Shown piece after piece: positions 39,834-47,880 of a stretch of 64,000 bases of DNA. Under the pieces are notes generated by a model. It ran no database searches. It was given only the letters and a program-made list of their open reading frames with translations, and was not told where the DNA came from. A program made the translations under genes and the position numbers. The stretch spans positions 372,001 to 436,000 of the forward strand of contig CAVXLQ010000004.1 of assembly GCA_963762635.1 (NCBI GenBank), read 5' to 3'. Source of the DNA: Tenggerimyces sp963762635. Its GTDB lineage: Bacteria > Actinomycetota > Actinomycetes > Propionibacteriales > Actinopolymorphaceae. Position 1 is the first letter of the stretch. Every line of letters begins with the position of its first letter.

Positions 39834-40794
39834 CGCCGACGAGGTTGAGCTCTGTCGGATATCTCAAGCCGACAAGGCTTTCGTCGATGTCGATCTGGAT
39901 CGCCCGGGCTTGGTCGAAGGCGGGGAGGTACTGCGAGTACGGGAAGTTCGAGCCGACGATCAGCAACGTGTCGCAGTCCTGCATCAGCTCATACGACGGT
40001 CGAGTGCCGAGCAGACCGATCGACCCCGTGACGTACGGCAGATCGTCGGGGAGAACGTCCTTGCCCAGCAGGGCCTTCGCGACGCCCGCGCCGGTCAGCT
40101 CGGCCAGCTGCCGCACCTCAGCAGACGCCCCGCGAGCGCCCTGACCGACGAGAAGAGCCACCTTCGAACCCGCGTTGAGGATCTCTGCGGCCAGGGCGAT
40201 CTCCTCGTCCGCGGGCACGCTCGTCGAGCGAGATCTGCTCGGCGGGCTGGACGGAACGTGCTTGAACTCGTGCTCCGGCGCCTCGTACGACGCCTCCTGC
40301 ACGTCCGCCGGGATGATCACCGCGGTGGGCGCCCGCCGCGCGTACGCGGTCCGGATGGCGCGGTCGATCGCGTTCGGAAGCTGCTGCGGAACGTTCACCT
40401 CGACGAGGTACTCACTCGCGACGTCCTTGAACAGGTTCCGCAGATCCACCTCTTGCTGATAGCTGCCGCCCATCGCGGTCCGGGCGGTCTGACCGACGAT
40501 CGCGACGACCGGAACGTGGTCGAGCTTCGCGTCGTACAGCCCGTTTAGCAGGTGGATCGCTCCCGGACCCGAGGTCGCCAGGCAAACCCCGACCTCACCG
40601 CTGAACTTGGCGTACCCGACCGCCTCGAAAGCCGACATCTCCTCATGCCGCGACTGCACGAACTGAGGCTGGTTGTCGGCCTCGCCAAAGGCTGTGATGA
40701 TGCCGTTGATCCCGTCGCCCGGGTAGGCGAAAACCTTCGAAACGCCCCACTCACGAAGCCGCTGGAGCAGGTAGTCGCCGACCGTCTGTGTCAT
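39706..40794 (-). CDS. Thiamine-diphosphate-dependent enzyme (PoxB/acetolactate-synthase-like), N-terminal part of a frameshifted gene
   Basis: It starts MTQTVGDYLLQRLREWGVSK at ATG 40794 behind GGGAGGAATCC. The pyrimidine-binding domain is clear: VFAYPGDGINGIITAF, SRHEEMSAFEAVGYAKFSGE (with the catalytic Glu), CLATSGPGAIHLLNGLYDA. The central domain follows (KVALLVGQGARGASAEV, TGSIGLLGTRPSYELMQDCD, ARAIQIDIDESLVGLRYPTE). Shortly after NLVGDAR, near 39824, the frame shifts and the last 30-odd residues of this ORF are noise. Known relatives decarboxylate 2-oxo acids; the exact substrate cannot be stated. Confidence 0.78.
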   Translation of the reverse strand: MTQTVGDYLLQRLREWGVSKVFAYPGDGINGIITAFGEADNQPQFVQSRHEEMSAFEAVGYAKFSGEVGVCLATSGPGAIHLLNGLYDAKLDHVPVVAIVGQTARTAMGGSYQQEVDLRNLFKDVASEYLVEVNVPQQLPNAIDRAIRTAYARRAPTAVIIPADVQEASYEAPEHEFKHVPSSPPSRSRSTSVPADEEIALAAEILNAGSKVALLVGQGARGASAEVRQLAELTGAGVAKALLGKDVLPDDLPYVTGSIGLLGTRPSYELMQDCDTLLIVGSNFPYSQYLPAFDQARAIQIDIDESLVGLRYPTELNLVGDARAVAVCAAAARSSQGRPVVAGDRRAQCRYLVGDSRTSSDA

Positions 40795-40980
40795 GGATTC
40801 CTCCCGGGAATGAGCACTCCTGGGCGTTCCATCCCCGTCACTCGCCCGACGAAACAGGCACTATCGGGAACGAAACTCACTATTGCGCGCAACGTGGGCA
40901 CCTGCGCATGAGCATTGATCGGCGGGGGTACTCACACCGCGTCCTATTCAGATTCAGCCAACTGTCGCGGAGGCCCGACG

Positions 40981-41136
40981 GTGATCATTCTTGGAATCAT
41001 CTTGTTGCTGGTAGGCGTCCTCGTGAAGATCTCGATCGTGACGACCATCGGCATCATCCTGCTGGTGGTGGGCGCCGTTCTGCTCATCCTCGGTGCCGTC
41101 GGCCGCCCGGTCGGCGGACGCAAGTACTGGTTCTGA
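40981..41136 (+). CDS. DUF6131-like small membrane protein
   Basis: The 51-residue protein reads VIILGIILLLVGVLVKISIV, then TTIGIILLVVGAVLLILGAV and GRPVGGRKYWF: two hydrophobic helices with a short basic/aromatic tail. The GTG start at 40981 is 7 nt after GGAGG. Such proteins are widespread in actinobacteria next to stress genes; no function is known to me. Confidence 0.75.
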   Translation: MIILGIILLLVGVLVKISIVTTIGIILLVVGAVLLILGAVGRPVGGRKYWF

Positions 41137-41199
41137 CCGAACCGACCGAGGTTTTTACGGGACTGAACGGGGGAGCGTAGTCCTATGACGTCGTGCGAT

Positions 41200-41233
41200 C
41201 AGGCGGCCACGAGCACTTTGGCGTGGCCGCCTG
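41200..41233 (+). terminator. Hairpin between the small membrane protein gene and ku
   Basis: CAGGCGGCCACG (41200-41211) pairs perfectly with 41222-41233 around a 10-nt loop. It lies 64 nt after the upstream stop and 39 nt before the ku start, so it could also act in the ku leader. Confidence 0.6.
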
Positions 41234-41271
41234 CCGCCGAGGTCGGTTCGACGGCGTAGGGAGCAACGACG

Positions 41272-42177
41272 ATGGCAGCGCGTTCTATCTGGTCGGGGAC
41301 TCTGACGTTCGGGTTGGTGAACGTCCCCGTGCGGCTCTACAGCGCGACCAAGCAGCAGGATGTGTCGTTCCACCAGTTCGAAGAGGGAACGAAGAACCGC
41401 ATCCGCAACAAGCGCGTCGCCGAGGGCACGAACCGCGAGGTCGACTACGAGGACATCGTCAAGGGCTACGAGCTGTCCAACGGCAAGTACGTCATGCTCT
41501 CGCAGGAGGATCTCGAGGCCGCCGACCCCGGCCGCTCGCGGGCGATCGAGATCACCGACTTCGTCGAGCTCGCTGAGATCGATCCCATCTACTACGAGAA
41601 GTCCTACTACCTCGGGCCAGGGCCGGAGGGCGACAAGTCGTACGCCTTGCTGATGAAGGCGATGGAGCAGTCCGAGCTCGCGGCGGTCGCGGTCTTCATC
41701 ATGCGTGGCAAGCAGTACCTCGCCGTAATCCGTCCGGCGGATCGGGTGCTGATCCTGGAGACGCTGTTCTTCGCCGACGAGGTACGGGATCCCTCCGACG
41801 TGATGGACTCACTGCCTCGGGCGGAGAAGGTGAGCCCGAAGGAGCTGAAGACCGCGGGCAGCCTGATCCAGCAGCTGACGACGCCCTGGAAGCCGGAGCA
41901 GTACAAGGACACGTACCGCGAGAGCGTGCTGGCGATCGTCAAGCGGAAGTCGAAGGGCGAGGACATCGAGGTCGAAGAGGAGACCTCCGACGCCGAGGTC
42001 GTCGACCTGATGGAGGCGCTGGAGCAGAGCCTCCAGCGGGCGAAGGGCCGGAAGACCGGCACCAAGAAGGCCGCGAAGAAGAGCACGGCCAAGAAATCGG
42101 CGAAGAAGGCCCCTGCCAAGAAGAAGACCGCCGCCAAGAAGAGCACGGCGAAGAAGACGACGCGCAAGGCGTCCTGA
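41272..42177 (+). CDS. ku: Ku protein, non-homologous end joining
   Basis: The 301-residue protein begins MAARSIWSGTLTFGLVNVPV at ATG 41272 (AGGGAG upstream). It has the bacterial Ku core: VRLYSATKQQDVSFHQFE, IRNKRVAEGTNREVDYEDIV, YYLGPGPEGDKSYALLMKAM, FIMRGKQYLAVIRP and the SLIQQLTTPWKPEQYKDTYR block. The C-terminus (from about residue 258) is a Lys/Ala-rich tail that binds DNA in related proteins. It homodimerises on DNA ends and recruits LigD. No ligD gene is in this window. Confidence 0.93.
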   Translation: MAARSIWSGTLTFGLVNVPVRLYSATKQQDVSFHQFEEGTKNRIRNKRVAEGTNREVDYEDIVKGYELSNGKYVMLSQEDLEAADPGRSRAIEITDFVELAEIDPIYYEKSYYLGPGPEGDKSYALLMKAMEQSELAAVAVFIMRGKQYLAVIRPADRVLILETLFFADEVRDPSDVMDSLPRAEKVSPKELKTAGSLIQQLTTPWKPEQYKDTYRESVLAIVKRKSKGEDIEVEEETSDAEVVDLMEALEQSLQRAKGRKTGTKKAAKKSTAKKSAKKAPAKKKTAAKKSTAKKTTRKAS

Positions 42178-42320
42178 CGTTCCCGAACGCATGGGCGCGA
42201 GCTCCTAAGCCGACTGGGAGATCGACCCGCGCGAGCGGGCGCGCGACCTCATGCCGGTGGGTGCACTCCACGGCGATCGTAGAGTCTCAAGATTCTCTTC
42301 GATCTTCTTGGAGGTTCGTC

Positions 42321-42989
42321 GTGGCGACTACTGTGGCCGCCCCCGTTCGCGACATGCTCGGTTTCTGGCGAGTGCTGCTTGCCGTTCTGGCGCCGATTCC
42401 CATGCTCGCTCAAGGCATCTACTACATCCTGATCCCCGTGAACGGCAGCGCGGGCTTCGAGGAGACCGTTGCCGCCTACGCTGCCAACCTGCCGCTGATG
42501 TCGGTGATCGTTCCGCTCAACGTGATCTTCATCGCGACCCTGATCCCCGCGACGGTGGCGGTGGCGTGGGCGACGCACCGTACGGCGCCGATTCTGACGC
42601 GTGTCGGCACGCTCATCTCGTTGGTGGGCTTCTTCGTCGGCTTCGCCACGTTGGGCGGGGTGGACAGCTTCCTGGTCGCCCAGAAAGGGCTCGACGTCGC
42701 GTCGATCGCACCCCTCTACAACGCCACGGAAGAGTCGCTGTCGTACCAGCTCGGCGGACTGCTGTTCATCGCGGGCATCGTCGTCGGCCTTACCCTGTTG
42801 GGCATTGCCCTCTGGCGCAGCCGCGTCGCTCCGGCGTGGGTGGGGATCGCTCTCGCCCTCGGTACGGTGACGCACCCGTTCCTGCCCGGCCACCTCGCCC
42901 AAGGCGTCGGCCTCCTCGTCGCCGCCGTGGGCTTCGCCGGCGCCAGCCACGCGCTGCTGAAGGCTGGTCAGCCAGCCCGGAGCGCGTGA
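42321..42989 (+). CDS. DUF4386-like integral membrane protein
   Basis: The 222-residue protein starts at GTG 42321, with GGAGG 6 nt upstream. About six hydrophobic helices are visible (VLLAVLAPIPMLAQGIYYIL, LPLMSVIVPLNVIFIATLIP, VGTLISLVGFFVGFATLG, GGLLFIAGIVVGLTLLGIAL, APAWVGIALALGTVTHPFLP, GVGLLVAAVGFAGASHALL). The arrangement resembles DUF4386 proteins. Function unknown. Confidence 0.7.
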   Translation: MATTVAAPVRDMLGFWRVLLAVLAPIPMLAQGIYYILIPVNGSAGFEETVAAYAANLPLMSVIVPLNVIFIATLIPATVAVAWATHRTAPILTRVGTLISLVGFFVGFATLGGVDSFLVAQKGLDVASIAPLYNATEESLSYQLGGLLFIAGIVVGLTLLGIALWRSRVAPAWVGIALALGTVTHPFLPGHLAQGVGLLVAAVGFAGASHALLKAGQPARSA

Positions 42990-43027
42990 CCACGGCGGCG
43001 ATCGCCGAACGGGACGCTCCGTCCGCC

Positions 43028-43840
43028 TCAGGCTGGCGGGCCCGCCTCGATGCGCTCGAGCAGCTCGTCCGGGGTGAGCTCGGAGCCGTCCTGAAGCCAC
43101 CAGGTGACGCCGGCTTCCGCGTACGCCTTGGCACGCTCGGCGTTCGGGGCGCCGGCCTCGCTCGGTGACCAGATCACGAGGTCGGCGTCTTCCTTGCCGC
43201 CGGCTGCCCGGAAGTCCTCGCGGATGGTGGCGAGCTCGTCGACGGTCGGGAGGCGGAAGTCGTCGGCTTCGTCGCGGACCTGCGGGAACAGTCCGTCGGC
43301 GTCCTTCGCGCCGCGGACCGGGCCCTTGCGTGGCCAGAATCCGCTTGTCCAGATGGGGATTTCGGCCTTCGCGAACCTGACGTCGCTCGCCTTGTAGTAC
43401 GGCCCGTCGTGCTCGACGTTCTCGCCGCTGAGCAACTTGTGCAGCAGCTCGGCGCCGTCGTCCAGGCGGTGCGCGAGGTCTGCACGCTTCGCCGACTCGC
43501 CGAACCGCGAGTAGTCCCAGCCGACGCCCGTACCGAGGCCGAGGATCAGGCGACCGTTCGAGAGGTCCTGGAGGGTGGAGGCCTCGAGCGCGACCTTGGC
43601 AGGCCGGCGCCTGGGAAGGGGCACGATCATCGGACCGAGCTGGATGCGGTCGGTGACCTGGGCGATGGCCGCGAGCGTGACCCACGGCTCGGCGACCGGG
43701 AGCTCGTAGCCGGACCAGGGATAGATGTCCCACAGGAAGAACCCGTGCCAGCCCGCCTGCTCGGCGGCGACGGCGAGGTCGCGGTGGACGGCGGGACGGC
43801 CGTAGGGACCGAACGAGGGTACGTAGATGCCGTAGCGCAT
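43028..43840 (-). CDS. LLM-class (luciferase-like) F420/flavin-dependent oxidoreductase
   Basis: The roughly 270-residue protein starts MRYGIYVPSFGPYGRPAVHR. LLM blocks are DLAVAAEQAGWHGFFLWDIY, LPVAEPWVTLAAIAQVTDRI, MIVPLPRRRPAKVALEASTL and GRLILGLGTGVGWDYSRFGE. This is the TIM barrel of F420-dependent enzymes in actinobacteria. A GTG at 43849 is an alternative start. A perfect 18-bp dyad lies just upstream and should control expression. Confidence 0.85.
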   Translation of the reverse strand: MRYGIYVPSFGPYGRPAVHRDLAVAAEQAGWHGFFLWDIYPWSGYELPVAEPWVTLAAIAQVTDRIQLGPMIVPLPRRRPAKVALEASTLQDLSNGRLILGLGTGVGWDYSRFGESAKRADLAHRLDDGAELLHKLLSGENVEHDGPYYKASDVRFAKAEIPIWTSGFWPRKGPVRGAKDADGLFPQVRDEADDFRLPTVDELATIREDFRAAGGKEDADLVIWSPSEAGAPNAERAKAYAEAGVTWWLQDGSELTPDELLERIEAGPPA

Positions 43841-43852
43841 GGTGGTCACAAC

Positions 43853-43870
43853 TCGTTCCGTTCGGAACGA
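43853..43870. promoter_or_regulatory. Perfect 18-bp operator-like palindrome upstream of the LLM gene
   Basis: TCGTTCCGTTCGGAACGA is an 8+2+8 inverted repeat ending 13 nt from the LLM ATG and 60 nt before the divergent LuxR start. Its size and symmetry fit a TetR- or MarR-family dimer. No such regulator is next to it, so the binder is unknown. Confidence 0.55.
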
Positions 43871-43930
43871 TATTCCCGAGCCGCGCGATGACCCGAGCCA
43901 GGTGGTCCTCGTCCACTACGGTGGGTCGCG

Positions 43931-46771
43931 ATGACCGAGTCGGTAAGCCAGGCGTTCGCCGGTCGTGGGGCGGAGCTGAAGGTTCTGGAGGACGCGTTCG
44001 CCAGTGCCGTCGGCGGGCAGCCGCGCGTCGTGCTCGTCGGCGCGGAGGCGGGTGGCGGGAAGAGCCGGCTGCTGCAGGAGTTCGCGCGACGCGTCACCGA
44101 TCGCGCACGGGTGCTTACGGGCTACTGCGTCGAGCTCGGCGAGGCTGGGTTGCCGTACGCGCCGGTCACGGCCGCCTTGCGCGACCTCCTGCGCTCGACG
44201 AGCGTGGCGGACGTGCGGGGTTTGCTGACCGACAGCGCGGGTGAGCTGGCCTGGCTGCTGCCGGAGTTCGGAACGCCACCGGTGGGGACGGATCCGCTGC
44301 TTGCTCGGGCTCGGCTCTTCGAGGTCCTGCTCCGGTTGTTCGAACGACTCTCGTCCGCGCGGCCTCTGGTGCTGCTGGTCGAGGACGCGCACTGGGCGGA
44401 CCAGTCGACGCGCGATCTGTTGAACTTCCTGATCGGCAACCTGCAGGGCCGTGTGCTGCTGGTGGTGTCGTACCGGTCCGACGAGCTGCATCGCGCGCAC
44501 CCATTGCGCTCCTTCCTCGTCGAGGTGGGCCGCCGGTCGATGGTGACGTCGGTGCAGCTGCCCCGGCTGTCGCGTACCGAGGTCGCGGCGCAGCTGGCCG
44601 GGATCCTGCGGCGTCGACCCGATGTCGCGGTCGTGAACGCGGTCTTCTCGCTCGGGGACGGCGTTCCCCTGTTCACCGAAGCGCTGGTCGATCCGGACGG
44701 TACGGTACGCACCGAACTCCCTTCCTCACTTCGCGATCTGCTGCTGGGCAAGGTCACCGAGCTGCCGGAGCTGACCCAGTCGGCGCTGCGCGCCGCGGCG
44801 CTCGACGGCGTGCAGGTCAGTCACGAGCTGCTTCGCCGAGTCATCGGCGCGGACGACGCCAACGTCCTTGCCGCCGTTCGTCCGGCGATCGCGGCGAACG
44901 TGCTGCTCGACGCGCCAGGTGGCTATGCGTTCCGGCACGCGATGATCCGGGAGGCCGTGCGTTCGGACCTGCTGTCGGCCGAACGTGTCGGCCTGCATCG
45001 GGCGTTCGCGGAGGCCTTGGAGGAGGACGGTACGCGGCCGTCGGCCCGCCTCGCGATGCACTGGAAGGGCGCCGGCGCCGACGCGAAGGCTTTGCTCGCG
45101 GCGTGGCATGCGGCGGGCGAAATCGCAAGCGGGCTTGGGTATGCGGAACAGCTGGAGATGCTGGAGCAGGTGCTGTACCTGTGGGACATCGTTCCCGAGG
45201 CCTCGACCTTGACCGGCATCGACCGGGTCAGCGTGCTCGAGCTCGCGGTGGACGCGGCCTTGTGGTCCGGCCAGCCCGACCGCGGAATGGTCCATGTGGC
45301 GTCCGCTCTCGGCGAGGTCGACGGCGAACGTCTCGCGTCGTTGCTCTGGCGCCGCGCGGAGCTGCGCGAGCAACTGCTGCAGCCAGGACAGCTCGAGGAT
45401 CTGCGTGAGGCCGTACGACTGGCGACGAGCCCGAGCCGGCTTCGGGCACAGGCGCTCGGTGAGTTGGCGCGGATGCTGAACAGGCAGAACGCGCGCGACG
45501 AGGCGCTGCCGTACGCGGCCGAGCTGACCACGTTGGCGGAGTCGCTCGGCGACGACGAGTCGATGTCGGAGTCGTTGTTGACTCAAGTACACATGGCGAT
45601 CGAGGCCGACGACAAGAAGCTCACGATGCTCGAGGAGGCGCTTGCGGCTGCCGTACGGGCAGGGTCGCCGAGGCTGGAGCTGTTGGCGTACGTCGCCCTC
45701 TCGCACTCCAACGAGACGCGCGGTCGGTCCCGGGACGCGGTCGTGTCGGCGCGTACCGGACTGGCTCGCGCGATGCAGCTCGGATCGGCGCGCTACGTGG
45801 CCGAGATCATCGCGCAGAACCTCGCCGAGTCGCTCTTCTCTTCAGGGGAGTGGAACGAGGCGCTCGACGTCGTCACCGCGGCGCTGGAGCGCGATCCCGC
45901 GCCCTACGCTCGCGCTGGGCTCCTGCTGATCCGGAGCCAGATCGTCTTGGCGCGTGGCGATATCGAGTCCGTCAAGGCGATCTTGACGGAGATCGGTACG
46001 GTCGACTTCCGGCCGGAAGCCCAGCACACGTTGCCATTGACTCAGCTGCGGATCGAAGGACGGCTGGCTCTCGGAGATATCGCTGGCGCGCAAGAGCTCG
46101 CCGCGTTGGCGCCTTCGCTCGTCGGTGGCAGTGATCCTCGTTATGCCTGGCAGCTGCTGGTCGCCTCGATGCGTGCTTGTGCTGAGGCGACAGCGCCCGC
46201 GTTGGAACGTACGTTGACGTCACTCGCTGCCGAGATCGACCAGCCGGGACCGGTGGAATGCGCACAGGCGTTGACGTTCGCGGCCGAGCTGTCGCGGATC
46301 ACGACGTCGTCGGTGTCCGCCTGGGCTGCTTCGGCCGCGGCTTGGGCGGAGTTGGAGCGGCCGAACGCCCAGACGTACGCGCTCCTGCGCCTCGCCGCTG
46401 CCCAGGGCGCCGCCGGCTCCCGCGACGAGGCCGCGGTGTCGCTGCGCGAGGCGGTCGTTCTCGCCACGGGACTCGGCGCGGAGCCGTTGCTGAGTCAGGC
46501 TTCCGCCTTGGCCCGGCGGCTCCGGTTGTCGTTGGACGATCGGCCGGCTCCCGCGGAGAGCGCCACGCCGTACGGGCTGACCGACCGCGAGCTCGAGGTG
46601 CTGCGCCTCGTCGCCGCGGGGCGGAGCAACCCGGAGATCGCGGAGGAACTGTTCATCTCGGCCAAGACGGCGTCGGTGCACGTGTCGCACATCATGGCCA
46701 AGCTCGGCGTCACGTCCCGTTCAGCCGCCGCTGGCATGGCCCACCGCGAGCACCTGGTCGGGAACGACTAG
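43931..46771 (+). CDS. Large LuxR family regulator with N-terminal AAA ATPase domain
   Basis: The 946-residue protein has the classic order: P-loop (VVLVGAEAGGGKSRLLQEFA, about residues 32-51), Walker B and following strand (PLVLLVEDAHWADQSTRDLL), a long TPR-like helical middle, and a C-terminal LuxR helix-turn-helix (YGLTDRELEVLRLVAAGRSN, then EIAEELFISAKTASVHVSHI). These LAL/MalT-like proteins are ligand-responsive activators. TACGGT at 43917-43922, 8 nt before ATG, suggests a leaderless mRNA. The TAG stop shares CTAG with the convergent remnant. Confidence 0.88.
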   Translation: MTESVSQAFAGRGAELKVLEDAFASAVGGQPRVVLVGAEAGGGKSRLLQEFARRVTDRARVLTGYCVELGEAGLPYAPVTAALRDLLRSTSVADVRGLLTDSAGELAWLLPEFGTPPVGTDPLLARARLFEVLLRLFERLSSARPLVLLVEDAHWADQSTRDLLNFLIGNLQGRVLLVVSYRSDELHRAHPLRSFLVEVGRRSMVTSVQLPRLSRTEVAAQLAGILRRRPDVAVVNAVFSLGDGVPLFTEALVDPDGTVRTELPSSLRDLLLGKVTELPELTQSALRAAALDGVQVSHELLRRVIGADDANVLAAVRPAIAANVLLDAPGGYAFRHAMIREAVRSDLLSAERVGLHRAFAEALEEDGTRPSARLAMHWKGAGADAKALLAAWHAAGEIASGLGYAEQLEMLEQVLYLWDIVPEASTLTGIDRVSVLELAVDAALWSGQPDRGMVHVASALGEVDGERLASLLWRRAELREQLLQPGQLEDLREAVRLATSPSRLRAQALGELARMLNRQNARDEALPYAAELTTLAESLGDDESMSESLLTQVHMAIEADDKKLTMLEEALAAAVRAGSPRLELLAYVALSHSNETRGRSRDAVVSARTGLARAMQLGSARYVAEIIAQNLAESLFSSGEWNEALDVVTAALERDPAPYARAGLLLIRSQIVLARGDIESVKAILTEIGTVDFRPEAQHTLPLTQLRIEGRLALGDIAGAQELAALAPSLVGGSDPRYAWQLLVASMRACAEATAPALERTLTSLAAEIDQPGPVECAQALTFAAELSRITTSSVSAWAASAAAWAELERPNAQTYALLRLAAAQGAAGSRDEAAVSLREAVVLATGLGAEPLLSQASALARRLRLSLDDRPAPAESATPYGLTDRELEVLRLVAAGRSNPEIAEELFISAKTASVHVSHIMAKLGVTSRSAAAGMAHREHLVGND

Positions 46772-46940
46772 CCCCGCTCCCGGTGGGCGCGATACCCCGC
46801 GACCGCGCGCGCACTGGCCATCGCACCTCGTCGAGGCGAGGCCCGAGCACATCGGCGGGCCAGTCGTAACGCGTGGTCCCCCAGAACACGAGCTCCTCGA
46901 CGACCCGCTGCACGAACGCCAGATCGTTGATCGCTTGCAT
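46768..46940 (-). pseudogene. Short frameshifted ORF, unrecognised
   Basis: From ATG 46940 the frame reads MQAINDLAFVQRVVEELVFW and GTTRYDWPADVLGPRLDE. Near 46818 one extra base shifts it, and the next frame continues MASARAVAGYRAHRERG to a TAG that shares CTAG with the LuxR stop. Corrected, it would be a protein of about 57 residues with normal actinobacterial codon usage. I do not recognise the family, and the call rests only on codon-like composition in both halves. Confidence 0.35.
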
Positions 46941-46975
46941 GGCAGATCACGCTACGCCAACCTGCCGTGGCTGAC

Positions 46976-47716
46976 TCAGTCCGTCGCCCAGTCGGCGTAG
47001 TGGATCTCGCCCAACGTGGCCGGCCCGATGGGGACGAGGGAGTCGCCGGCCAGCTCGGTGCCGAAGTACTGGGCGTGCACGTCGGTCACCACCTCGCGCG
47101 GATCGTTGCGCGCGGCCAGGGCGGTCCGAAGGAAGTCGTCCATGCCCGCCCGGTCCGGGCCGGCGATCTCGACCCGCCCGTTCGACGGCGCTCTCACCGC
47201 CGCGCGGGTGACCGCCAGGGCGACCTCGTCCGACGCGATCGGCTGGACCGAACCCGACGGCAGCCGCACCACGCCGTCCACCGTCGCCTCGTCGGCGATC
47301 CGCGACACGAACTCGAAGAACTGGGTCGCGCGGACGATCGAGTACGGGATCCCCGACTTCTCGATCAGCTGCTCCTGCGCCACCTTCGCCCGGAGGTAGC
47401 CGCTGTCGGGTAGCCGGTCGCAGCCGACGACCGACAGCGCGACGTGGTGCGTGACGTTCGCCGCGGCCTCCGCGGCCAGCAGGTTTCGCGTGGAGGTCTC
47501 GAAGAACTCCAGCACGGCCGCGTCCTCGAACGACGGCGAGTTCGACAGGTCGACCACCACCGACGCCCCCGTCATGACGTCCGCGAGTCCCTCGCCGGTG
47601 ATGATGTTCACGCCGGTGTTCAGCGACGCCGCGACGGCCTCGTGCCCCTGCTCGGTGAGGTGGGTGACGACCTTCGATCCGATCAGACCGGTCCCGCCGA
47701 TGACCACGATCCTCAT
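46976..47716 (-). CDS. NmrA-like NAD(P)-binding protein (atypical SDR)
   Basis: The 246-residue protein starts MRIVVIGGTGLIGSKVVTHL at ATG 47716 (AGAGGA upstream). The GGTGLIG glycine motif, VVVDLSNSPSFED, NVTHHVALSVVGCDRLPDSG, YLRAKVAQEQLIEKSGIPYS and IVRATQFFEF are the typical atypical-SDR blocks. It could be a redox sensor or an oxidoreductase; the active-site YxxxK appears as YLRAK. It is divergent from the transglutaminase-like gene. Confidence 0.85.
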   Translation of the reverse strand: MRIVVIGGTGLIGSKVVTHLTEQGHEAVAASLNTGVNIITGEGLADVMTGASVVVDLSNSPSFEDAAVLEFFETSTRNLLAAEAAANVTHHVALSVVGCDRLPDSGYLRAKVAQEQLIEKSGIPYSIVRATQFFEFVSRIADEATVDGVVRLPSGSVQPIASDEVALAVTRAAVRAPSNGRVEIAGPDRAGMDDFLRTALAARNDPREVVTDVHAQYFGTELAGDSLVPIGPATLGEIHYADWATD

Positions 47717-47880
47717 GGGTTTCCTCTCTGTAGGTCGGGCACGCGAGGTCGCCCGATCGCTACCTCGACCAGGCAGCCTCCTCGGTTGTGACAGCACCAT
47801 CCACAGGGTGACTTCGGGCCGCTGCCTTAAGGGCGCCGCCGGGCTACCTTGATCCCGTCGACGCGAGAGGAGGCGTGACG

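Noticed and set aside
39006..40794. Two independent genes for the two TPP-enzyme halves
   Set aside because: The halves are complementary domains of one family, overlap in different frames at a single-base shift, and the second lacks a ribosome-binding site.
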